DNA from: Botryotinia globosa
Lineage: Eukaryota; Ascomycota; Leotiomycetes; Helotiales; Sclerotiniaceae
Assembly: GCA_014898425.1 (NCBI GenBank)
Contig: RCSZ01000001.1
Location: 2,108,001 to 2,172,000, forward strand
Length of the DNA stretch: 64,000 nucleotides
Direction: 5' to 3'
A program made the translations under genes and the position numbers. The notes under the pieces are model-generated. The model was not told the DNA's origin. It saw only the letters and a list, made by a program, of their open reading frames with translations, and made no database searches. This document shows, one piece after another, positions 12,716-23,970 of the stretch; position 1 is the first letter of the stretch, and each line of letters begins with the position of its first letter.

Positions 12716-15659
12716 GAGGAGTGAATATGGTACTGAGTGTTTGGTAGCTCCATTGGTGTCCGATGTCAGTTCCGCTTTGGAAAGTCGATGAAGATTATAA
12801 AATTGTTAAGTGCAACAGTACCTAGACAGGCAATATGTTGATGTTTTGCGACATCGCGATAACAAACGCGAATTGTCGCGTCATTTAGCGCCATCATGTG
12901 ACACCCCGCAAAGAGCTTAATTTTGGCTGGAATTCAAATTCTTATTGTTCGTTCTATCAAATTATTGGTTAGAGGACACCGTCTGACAGCGCCTTTTGCA
13001 GACATCTTTTTGCTTTTCTACGGCAGTGGTGTAACCAGCCATATGGGATACTCTCGATAGAAGCCTATCAGCGACTCAAATTTCGTTTGCATCTACCCAG
13101 ACTTTACCAGCAGTCGGGATCTCAATGCCGGCTTGATGGGTAGCGGGCACTTGCATTCAATGTACTTCCTCGACGCAATAAAAGAACAAACGGATATCAC
13201 GATGTGGCGGTTTTGCAACTTATTATGATTACCGGCACCGAAGAGAAGGTTTCAACTATGGATATACAATACCACAAGGTAGTTTCCACCAACAATCTTT
13301 GCACTGAGTGAATATCATAAGAAATTCGTCACTTCTAACGATGATACAATACCAGATTTTCCATTCAGTGATGGCATATTGTAAGCACATTAGAGTTCTG
13401 ATCAGCCATTATCAAGTGTCCTGTCAAGATCACTAAAGCCTCCCTACGATATCAAAACTATCACCGCTGTTTGTGTACACCGGTCCATCTCATCAGTAAT
13501 ATCAGTGGCTACCTGAGGAATCTCCCGGGAAGTTGCAGAGTGTACCTGGTCTGAGTTTGATATCAAATTACTGGGCTTCTATGATTAAATTTAAGGTATG
13601 CATTAGACCATGCATGTATTCGACAAACAGAGGTCTTTGCCTCTACAAATACTCAATACTGGATGAAGCATGCTTGGAGATCAAATTAGCATTGTGTCTT
13701 GAGCATTTCAATATCCAAATTCTTGGAAGCTTTTTTTAATAATATTGCGTCCTATTCTCAACGTCTCTTTCTTACTGTCTATTTAAGTGCTCGTTCGCGA
13801 AATGTATCAAGGAAGTTTCCTCATGCAGGCAAGATTATTGTAATGCACACTATCTCAAGTACATGAAACATTCTTTGAACTATGGATTTATGTCCCGTTG
13901 GAATGTGGATGGCTGAATTTTGTTCCACATTCTTTCGCATTTTCACCACAAATTCAAATGAACCATGAATTTTAACATGCACACATCGACTATTTGATCC
14001 CCTCGTCAATAAAGTCGATCTGAAATAACAAGTGTTTATGAAATAGTACAAATGCTAGACCATTAACATGCCGATATCTCGCCCAAAAAGACACCAAAGG
14101 TGACGTTATTTGAGCTATCCTTCTGTCAACACCACCGAAATGGCGATATATGAGCTTCGTTAGAGTTTAAATACATTCAAAACTTCATCTCAATTCATAT
14201 ACCGGTTTCGATATCATTCTACACTCGCCCGTGGTATGCAGTCTTTTTGGTGCGCTTAGCGAGATCACCTTGACCTCCAATTTTCAACCTTCAACCTTCA
14301 ACCTATTTCCACACCTCCACCACCTACCGATAACACAGCCACACATGTGATCATCAAAACTGTCAAAGACTCTTCCAATCCAAATCAACCACAGTTCAGA
14401 AACTCCAAAAATGCTCTTATCAAGCCAAGAATCCCCAAGCTCCCCCCAAGCATTCACAGCCCCCGCCAACACCCCCTCATCCATCAATCTTCCACATAGT
14501 AACATTCTCGAATCGACACCTCTCTCAACTTCCCATCCATGTTATCTACACATCTCAGTCTCCCCACAATCTCCTTATCGCACCCATCATCACTTTCCAA
14601 ATTCCCAATCCCCAATTCCCAAGCAACAAATTCCCGAGTCCGTGCGCACACCATCCATCCATCCGGCCCAACCCGCCTTGCATCCCTCTCACTGATAAGC
14701 ATGCATGCATACACTCTATACCATTACCACACCACACAACATCACCACCCTCAGCATTCCTTATCTCTCTCACCTCCGTTCTTACCCTCCTTCCCAATCC
14801 TATCTCCACATCCCATATCCCACATCCCTGTTTACATCCTTTCCTGCCTTCCCTCCCTCCTCAATCTCCGTCCCATGCACATACATCTATCCATACACAC
14901 ATGCACCCCAAACTCCCACCGGAGATTTCGTCCTGCTGGGTGCGATGCGCGCGATCACTTGCATCATATGCAGACAAGCACGGGTGTGATAGATGTGATT
15001 TTGATTGTGATGACATTATGGGGAAACATGTTGAAACTGACGTCAACCATTTGAGTTGTTGACGTCGCTGCTATTTCCAGAATTCGGATTTCCCAGGAGC
15101 TCCTAAGACAAGTTCCATTGGGTAGTATAAGATCTAGCGAGACTTGTGTCTAAGAAGCGACAGCTCATTCAATAGATCTTTGTATCCACTTATATGCCTG
15201 GCAATTCGTGTATCTACAGTTCTAGAACAGGTCTATCTCGTATGTGTACGTATTTCACACATTCCTATTCTTGCATTTACATTCATTATAGATAGGATCG
15301 AAATTTTATACACCAGCAAGTATGTAGTCTGATAATATATTCATCTCATTTCCACCTCATTCATCAATAGTTACTTACATCCCTCTTACATCCATCTATG
15401 TACAATAAATCTTCAACACTATCCACACGAATATTTTTGGAATCAAATGATCCCACCCACCAAACCATATGGAGTACATAATTTCCTCGCCCCAGTCCAC
15501 TCATCATCCCAGAACATAAACATGCATGAAAAAGAAAATAGATATCTCATAACCAAGTTTCCCGCACTCAACTCCTCGCAATATAGCAATCCTGTCGTAT
15601 CCAAAGAATTCCAAAAAAAACCCCTCCCAATATTATGTATTTTGTGACAAAAGCCCTAT
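12716..15659. other. Intergenic region between helicase promoter and ammonium transporter 3' end
   Basis: No gene recognised over about 2.9 kb. The proximal part is the helicase promoter. The 14.3-14.9 kb stretch is strongly pyrimidine-biased on the plus strand, which produces overlapping Ser/Pro/His-rich frames on both strands with no domain content. Confidence 0.6.
12866..12881. promoter_or_regulatory. Pair of MCB-like CGCG boxes upstream of the helicase
   Basis: ACGCGA at 12866-12871 and its inverse TCGCGT at 12876-12881 lie about 150-166 bp upstream of the helicase ATG. They resemble the MluI cell-cycle box (ACGCGT) bound by MBF at G1/S genes. Neither is a perfect ACGCGT, so function is inferred from position and from similarity to the cluster at the Cdc6 gene. 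Confidence 0.4.
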
Positions 15660-17578
15660 TCAGTTATTTTGTGCCTCTCTCGCCAAAGCAGCCTTCTCTT
15701 TATCTGTTGCAGCAATTCCGTGTCTGTCGCCCATAATCATCGAATGAGAGTTTCCTGCCCTCGCATCCGCTTCACTTCCACTGTTTCTTCCGCTCCCTGG
15801 TGCATGTCCCGTAATCATATCTGAATGGCCAGTTATCATGTCCGAGTGTTCTGGAATACCGTGACGATCCTCGGGATTTACGTTACTTTCCACGTTTTCC
15901 GGTTCATCTTTTGCGGGTGTCCAGGCAAGGTAGTCACGTCTTACCTCAACGTAATCGTATGCGAATTCGCCAAGTTGATCGTCGTCCATACCAAGGAGCT
16001 CAGCTTCTTCTGAGGCGCGGAGATGAAGACCGGGGATGTAGTTAATGATGATAGCGAGGAGGGCGGAAACAACGAAGGAATAGGCGGTACAGGCGACAAT
16101 ATAGGCTATTTGAATATAGAGTTGTTTGTAGTTGTGGTTGAGCCAGCCGCCGGTAATGACTCCGGTGTTGACACCGTCAAGACCAATTATGTAGTCTGCA
16201 GCAAACAAAGCATTGAAAATGAGTCCGACGACACCGGCCATGCCGTGCTCAGCTAACACATCCATGGAGTCGTCAATGCGGATCCAGAACTTAATTTTGG
16301 TGCTGTAATTGCATACGATACCGGTGACAATACCGAGGATGACAGAGGCCCAAGGAGGAATGAATCCGGATGTGGGTGTGGCGGCTACAAGACCAGAAAT
16401 ACAGCCTGAACACCAGCCTACCATGGACCTATTCTTTATCAGCGTGAAGGTTTTTAGGATGGATGGAAGAATACTGACCATTTTCTCGCGAGTCTCCAAT
16501 CCAACAAACACCAGGTGATACTTCCAAACATAGCTGCCAAACAAGAGTTCCAACAAGCCATTACAGCTCTTAAATTGGCTCCAAAAGCACTTCCTCCGTT
16601 GAATCCTAACCATCCAAACCACAGTAAAATCGTACCCAAGGTAATCAACGAGACGTTATGTGGTCGGAAATTCAACATCATCTTTTCTTGTCTCTTGCCC
16701 AAGACCATTGAATAGGCAAGCGCGGACATACCCGAAACGATTTCGACTGGACCACCACCCGCATAATCGAGAACACCATATTTAAATCCCCAACCGTTGA
16801 CATTCCATACCCAGCATGCGACTGGACAGTACACGATTGTAGCCCAGAAGAATATGAATACCATCATAGGAACCAAACGACCTCGTTCAGCGACAGCTCC
16901 TACGACAATTGCAGCAGTTGTTGCGCAGAATTGTAACTGTGTTCCAATCATTAGCCCTACCTCTTCCACAAACCCTCTAGACCAAAAATCACATACCTGA
17001 TAAAAACTATACAACAACTCAGGAATCAAAGGACTTCCTGGACTCGGCGTACCCAGAGTATTCATCAAACCGAAATGTTTCAAGTTCCCAATATACCCAT
17101 TTGTAGCCGTCGAACTAAACGCCAGAGAGTAACCCCAGAAATACCATTGGAAGACTATTATGGAAAAGGCACCCATACAAGCCCATATCATCGAGAGCGC
17201 AGACTTTCGACGTGCCAGACCGGAGTATAGAAAGCCCAGACCGGGGGGCATAAGTAGAACCATACATGATGCTACGATGATAAAAGCCTGATCACCTGGA
17301 TCGAACCATTGATTTAAATTGACGACGGCTAATTTGGGAATTAAATGTTAGTTTAATTTTTGCATTGGAAAGGGGTTGAGTTGAGGTTTGAGGTTGTCGA
17401 GCTAATTGAGATGAGAGATGCATGCGGAATGTGTGACTTGTGGAGGTACAATTTGGTACTCGAAGATTCTAAGAAGAGATGGAAACATACCACTATCGCC
17501 ACCATTGGCTCCGGTACCATTATAATTTGCAGGAGCTCCAACATAACCATAATTGGGGTAATATTCGTTACTCGACAT
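15660..17578 (-). CDS. Ammonium transporter, Mep1/MeaA type
   Basis: Plasma-membrane ammonium permease of the Amt/Mep/Rh family, 548 aa. Exons: 17578-17491, 17328-16997, 16936-16479, 16428-15660; introns 17490-17329, 16996-16937 and 16478-16429 have standard donors and acceptors and keep frame. Hallmarks are PPGLGFLYSGLARRKSALS near the start of the membrane core, WVWNVNGWGFKYGVLDYAGGGPVEIVSG, and LAEHGMAGVVGLIFNALFA. At the pore twin-histidine site the first position is Glu205 (GGPVE) and the second is His354. Yeast Mep1 and Mep3 also have Glu in the first position while Mep2 has His, so this looks like the Mep1/MeaA class. The cytosolic tail contains a doubled HSDMITG unit. Two GATA motifs lie about 280-300 bp upstream, fitting nitrogen-source control. 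Confidence 0.96.
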
Positions 17579-20500
17579 TGTTATTAAGTTTCGAAATTTC
17601 CTTCAATTGCCCTTCCTGTCGGCCTTTTCTTCCCTCGAGATTCCCTTTGTGTCGAGGTTTTGGACAGGGAATGCCTTCAGAATGATGTAAAGTTCGTTTT
17701 TCGTTGGTCCAGTATAGATGTTGGTGATTTCGGAAGAGTAGGAGAATACGATTGTTATTCGAATTATAAAGGAGTTGTTTTGATTACAACTGAAAGAATT
17801 GGTGGTTTGGGTAGTTTTACAACTATTGATGATGTCTCACGACCTAATCCGGAGATAATTGAGAGGTAGATTGATAGCAGAGTTGAGTGTCAAGAATATC
17901 CTTGATGCTAGCTAGGTAGATGGTGAATAAGAAAGACCGGACAAAGTTGCAAGACAATCAAACAATCCCAAATCCAAAAGATTAAAGAAATCAATCTCGA
18001 ATAATGGAATCCGAGGACATCGCTAGAAATCGGGACTGTTCTTTCCTTTAGTACTTTTCGACTAAGATGGTGGAGCTCTTCCGCTTTAAAAATACGGAAC
18101 ATGGGAATTCTAGTCTGCATAGCAAGTGGCAGCTATAAAACCTTATAATTATGATATCCACAGACACTTACACTTACTCTAGGGATGAGGAACGCCTTGG
18201 ACAAGCATCTTCAAGAAACCACAAATACCAAGCCATGCATCCATGTTATGGATATGGAGGGATATATACCAAGAGATCGGATGATTATACCAACTTTACT
18301 CAAAGATCGAGCATTCGTCCATCCATCCATCCATTCAATATTGTTTACAGACTACATACAGTATACGTACTACGTAGCGACCTACCTAGGTACTCTGACC
18401 CAAAGGATCTATCTGTCGGTTATTCCGTCTAGCAAAATATATCTGAACGGTAGTTTCATAACAAGCGATCCGACCAAATATGCCAATCACATTCAACTAT
18501 TGATCAGCTCACAGGGAAGGCCATTTTCATTCTTCACGCGAATTCGGATGAGGTCTACGAGTCTACAAGCAACAGTACACTGTACTAGGCAGATCTTTTT
18601 AGATCGACGGGCCGAGAGTTCACCCAGTTTAGTTTCTTGCTCCGTACCCATGTCTCTGGATTCGACGTGGGATGTTCGTGTGAGAGGTGGACTCATTTAT
18701 CCCATGCGCGGCGGCTTGAAGCACAATTAAAAAATACTTGGGAAAAATGAACGGCTCCAGATTTGTATTTCGTACTATAGGCCAAGAGATATGAAGGTCG
18801 TGAGACAGGTAGATGTTTGTGACACAAATGACATCTGAAGATATGATATCACATATCATTGGTCAATTATATGTGTATCTTGACTCCCCAAATCCCCAAA
18901 TGTAAGCCAGTCAATGCATAGTTTCTGATTAGATCTTTGAGCACATCGAATCATATCATGCCCGAAATCGCAATTGTCAGGTAGCTTATAATCCGAAGAT
19001 ACACATCCCACGATTATGGCTGAAAGTCTAATCAATACTCGAGGCTTGCATGTTTCATCAAGAAAGAGAAATGAGGCTACAGTATTGCGTTGCTATTTAC
19101 AGTTCCATTTACATCCAATGTAGTACTTTAGATCCCCCAACACATGTGAATTATTCACAAATTATCATCTTCACATCTTCACTGAGATTAGTTGTAATTT
19201 TCTCGACCACATTAATCCTCTACCTTCCGATATCACCCATGTACTGAAATTGCAGAAATTACAGATCCACGACTTCCCAACCTTCAATTATGGGGTACAT
19301 ATCCTTGACGAGCATAGCCCATGTTGACGCACGAGAATTGAATACTTGAGTAAAGGAGCTATGTATTCATGCGGGTTGTAGGGATATCTCCGAAAAGTAG
19401 GTAAGCACGCTCGAGACAGGGCGCGAATGACAGAGACATGTTTTCGGTTTGGGTTTGGAGGATTGATTGTCTGATTTGATATGATCTGATGATAGTTGCA
19501 TTGACTGGTTCACCGTGTTTGAGAGATAGATTGATATCAAAGCCCAATATTATATTTAAAAAGTCTGATTCCCGCGAGCGTATCAAGCGTGACTTGTCTT
19601 CTTTTCTTTCTTTTCTTTTTGATCGAAGGATTCTTTCTCACCCGATCGATCAGACGAAAGAATTCAATATCCAGAACAATCTTCCCCCGATTTCGCTCCT
19701 CACCCGCACTCTCACATCCTTCCTCTCCCCAGTTTGTCGTCAACATGCTTGTCTGCCCCCCGCGTGTGGCGCCTGCAAAAAAGATACCCTATGTGCCTAT
19801 CCTGCTGCTTGGTAGTATGTGGCTCCTGGTATTGCATAGAATGGTATGCTCATGGACATCAAATTTTTCTTTGTACTTCTCAAGGCTTTTTCCCTTGCTT
19901 TTTTTGGTCTCAATACAACGTTGGTATATCATTGTATGAGTATCCTCACTTACCCCTTCATCTTCGCCTATCTTCGATTTCTATGTAACAACTCGTAAGA
20001 TTGACCAATTCTGCTCCAAACACTCAATCTGCCCAGATATATCATACAGAGCCCAGTTTCAAGCTGAAATTGCATCTTCTCCCATCATGACGTACTCTTC
20101 TGTTCTCTCCTCTCTTAAGATATTAACCAGTCCCCCAATCTCCAATCTCTCAAAATCTCCCCTTTGACCTCTCAAAATTATCAACAAATAATCAATAAAC
20201 CCCTTATCTTTTACTCCAGATAAGCTATGCTTCCTAAGCTGAAAACATCTAGTTTCTGCCCCTGGAACCCATTAGCCTTATCGTCGTTGAAACCATCCAA
20301 TGAAATTCCGCATGACAAAAAGCCTTGACATCTGTTTAAACCTATCACATGCTTGGATGTCTTTAACGTTCCTGTTATCTTCAAACTAACGATTGACTAA
20401 GAATTAGCTCACTCGGCTCGCTCGATGGGTCATTGCAAGCTCCGCTTTTCGGCAGTACAGATTTAGATTAGACGGGGGGGCGTTCCTGTACGTTCTAGAA

Positions 20501-22722
20501 AAATACTTAAAGCGAAGATGTAAGCGAGGAGGTGGGTGAAGTGGAATTTGTATGTATGTATGGGGGTTAATGCTTCTGGTTGCCTTTTTTTTTCTCACAC
20601 GAGCCGGAATCTCCCGACATTGATTTTATATTATTATACTAATGAAAGGGAGGCGCAACTTTCGTAGATATTTCGCTTTCGAATACCTAAATGGACTTCA
20701 CCCCTATCGTTTCTATTCATATATCTTAATGCGGCTGGAATATCAGGAAGCATGAAGAGAGCTTTATTGGGATAGTTTCATACGTATTGCTTGCTGGACA
20801 GCACCCCCACACTTCTGGGGTGTAGGTGAGGCTGTCCTGAAGAGAATGCGAAGTTGGGGATCAAAATCCTTGTACTGCATCAATGGATGAAATGAATTCT
20901 GGAAGGAAGGCATCCGAGTTGTAGGAAAAATGAGAGATCAGAGAGGAACTCGAAGTATCGATAGCCTCCTGAATACTCGCGTCAACTGTCAGCCTTTTTC
21001 TTTTCCTTTTTTTCTCGAAGGGTGCGGATCAATATCATTCATCATTCATCATGCTTCATGACTTCCTCTAGTTTGTCCTTCCCTCACCTCGTCTGAGTAC
21101 AACTCATGCAAGTGCCTCTTATCATTTCAATCAATTCGCAGACTCCATTGTTTCCTACATACCGACTAAGGAGTCTGCTCCCATTTTCTCTTCATCCTAC
21201 TCTTGTTCCCCGCGAAGTCTCTTGTTCCATTTTCGATTACATCTCTCATGGGGTAATGCATATCACTCGATCGCTTCTTTTTCATCTCGTCTACTCTACT
21301 GGCAATGCGGTTCCGTGTGGCTAGGAGTAGTAGTTGGGCGTGAAAATTTCGTGCACTTCCAATATGAATCTCTCATAGGATTACTAGCACATTGGAACTA
21401 AGCTGCCTGCTCTGAAAGAACTTATCTCAAATCTCGAGTTGCATATCGTGAGGGTCAAGATTCCCATTCAGAATAAGCTGCTTGCGTTAGAACGCTGCCG
21501 TTAGAAGTTTGTCTGTTGATCATAAGTTGACCGAGATACGGATGCACTTGTTTCTGTTGTGGGAGGGTGGCTTCTCTGGCAACCTCGAGAACTATTGATG
21601 AGTGAAGAGAAAAGTAAGGCTAGGACGAAAGTTGCAGTCTTCAGCACCTGACTCACCGTAGTCATTCACTCTGTGCAGTTACATGTAAGGCTGAATGCTA
21701 CTAGTTGAGTACAGTACCATATTAACGCTCCCAGTTGATAGTCGTATTTCTTTATCCTTGAGAAAAGTCTCTTTACACGGTGGAAATATTACTGTACCAG
21801 AATTTGCACGGTAAGTCAGTGGCATGCGTGTCTAAGCAACCCACACCGCCCATGTAACTCGAATTGTTTGTAGCGTCCAGTGATAGATTATCGCAGGAAT
21901 GCTTTATTGGAGGTGAGGTAAATGATAGATCTAGAAGCATTTTCTTGTTGGGAATACTTTAGAAAGGGGTGTATTTAGAGTTCAAAGAAGAGACATCGAA
22001 GGCAAGTGTACATGTTACTCACCACATATCCAAATCAGTAGTTTCTATGTACCGTCCTTCAATCTTGAAACCTGACCAATAAAAACCACTTCAAGACAAC
22101 AAATTAGTTCATATTGACTGGCACATGCCGAGGGTTTCACGGTGCTGACTAATAATAAATATATGCACGCTCGCATCAACGACGTACGACCCCAAACCCA
22201 ACCCCTCCTTTATTCTCGGCGGAGCGACAAGATACATTCTAATATAGGTAGGACAATTGTTTGGGTTTGTCAGCCTCTCGCATATTATTCAATTCTGTTC
22301 CAGGGAGATCAAAGAATGGTCGATGGATATTGGCCCAACAAGCTGATGGAATTCAGGATATGCTGGTGCGGTAATACAGTGTAGTCAGTCGCTCACTCTG
22401 TATATCAATATTGCGAAGCTGGTGTGGTGTGATAATTCAAAATCTTGATTCGAAAGATAGCATAGACTATACTGTGGACTCCGTCACGATTCATCACCTC
22501 CTCCACTGAAAATTATCTCTCAGCTAATCCAACTGCTATTTACGATTCCATTTCACTTCTCATAAGATAGTTTCTTGTTGGCGGTGTTTCCGATATTTCG
22601 GACTGCAGTCTAGTTGAAATCGTGAGAGTGGCATCACCAGATTTGTTGTTTCTGCAGACTGAAAATAATTTCAATATTTGAAACTACTTCATTATTCAAA
22701 GCCATTTAAACAACTCCTCAAC
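17579..22722. other. Long intergenic region (about 5.1 kb)
   Basis: No gene supported. It lies between the divergent ammonium transporter and oxygenase genes and so holds both promoters. The 181-codon plus-strand frame at 18185-18730 and shorter frames near 19.5-19.9 kb have no domain, no clear splice partners and composition like their surroundings. Confidence 0.6.
17853..17877. promoter_or_regulatory. Paired GATA-factor motifs upstream of the ammonium transporter
   Basis: AGATAA at 17853-17858 and TGATAG at 17872-17877 both fit HGATAR, the site of AreA/NIT2 nitrogen regulators, which favour closely spaced pairs. They sit about 275-300 bp upstream of the ATG. Short motifs like this occur by chance, so the call is tentative. 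Confidence 0.35.
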
Positions 22723-23970
22723 ATGACGTCTAATTCCACCTCCGCAATTCCCATTATTGACTTTGCTCCCTTCCTACATCCCACTTCTCCAAAATCCCGT
22801 CTCGAAACTGCGAAAGCCCTCGTCAACGCTTGTCATCATTTCGGTTTTGTGTACATCATAAACCATGACATCCCTTCATCATTACTCGAAGAAGCTTTCG
22901 CAATGACGAAACAGCTTTTCGATCTTCCACACGAGGCAAAGATGCAAGCACCGCATCCATCTGGCCCAAGTATCCATAGAGGATACTCGTATCCAGGCTT
23001 GGAGAAAGTATATCAGGTTATTAGTGATGATACTGACTTGGGTGAGAAAATGAGGGGAGTGAAGGATTGTAAAGTGAGTTTGTTCGATTATTTGGGATAC
23101 CCTCTCACCTTTATGGTCCTACTCTATCACAAGCTTCAACTGCAAAAGACGCCCACCCAAATTAGTTTTGATTAAAGTCAACTAACAGCATCCTCACAGG
23201 AAAGTTATGAAATCGGCTCCGAGGAAAATCCCTCCCAACCAAACATATGGCTCCCCGAATCCACACTCCCAAACTTCCACTCCTTCATGCAATCCTTCTA
23301 CCACCGTCTGTCCACTACCTCACAAATGATCCTCCTGGCTCTTGGTACAGGACTAGAGCTTCAAACTCCCTCATTACTTGCGGATTTCCATTCCGGACAT
23401 ACCAACCAACTACGACTCCTCCACTATCCTCCCATTCCCGCCTCTGAAATCGAAAGCGGACTTGCGGTAAGACTACCAGCCCACACCGATTTGGGAAGTA
23501 TCACCATGGTATTCCAAGACGAGTGCGGAGGATTGGAAATTGAGCATCCGAAGAAACCTGGTGAATTTATCAGGGCAGATCCGATTCAAAACGCTATTGT
23601 AATGAATATAGGCGATCTGCTTATGAGATGGACGAATGGTATTTCATTCTTTCCTCGTTCTTCTCTCTCCATTAACTGGACTCTTATCGTATAACGTGTA
23701 ATCGCAAGCATACTAACGCGTCAAGATGATCTCAAATCCTCACTCCACCGCGTACAACTCCCCCCCTCAACCTCTCGCTACACAACCACCAAGGAAGGAG
23801 TAAGAATGACACAAGCGCGTTATTCGATCCCATATTTCTGCGGACCGGATACAGATAAATCGATAGAAGTTCTTGAGGAATGTGTCAAGGAGGGAGAGAA
23901 GAAGAAGTACGAACCGATTGTGGTAGGAGAATATTTCAAAATGAGAAGAGCCTTGGCGTATCAAAGTTAG
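22723..23970 (+). CDS. 2-oxoglutarate/Fe(II)-dependent dioxygenase, isopenicillin-N-synthase-like
   Basis: A non-haem iron oxygenase of the isopenicillin N synthase/gibberellin oxidase-like family, 344 aa. Exons: 22723-23073, 23200-23638, 23726-23970; introns 23074-23199 (GTGAGT, CTAAC, CACAG) and 23639-23725 (GTATTT, CTAAC, CAAG) keep frame. The N-terminal DIOX_N region begins with IPIIDFAPFL and contains the GYSYPGLEK segment. The C-terminal oxygenase domain has the iron ligands His212 and Asp214 (PAHTDLGSITM) and His271 (SSLHRVQLPP), and the 2-oxoglutarate-binding Arg295-x-Ser297 (RYSIPYF). All key residues are present, so it should be active. The substrate cannot be inferred. It stands alone, with no biosynthetic partners within several kilobases. 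I chose the ATG at 22723 because it directly precedes the conserved N-terminus. Confidence 0.93.

Noticed and set aside
14411..15054. Overlapping Ser/Pro/His-rich frames at 14.4-15.0 kb
   Set aside because: They arise from a pyrimidine-rich tract. All frames have similar biased composition and none carries a domain.
18185..18730. 181-codon plus-strand frame in the transporter upstream region
   Set aside because: Product has no domain or ordered hydrophobic pattern, overlaps other frames, and has the composition of surrounding noncoding DNA.
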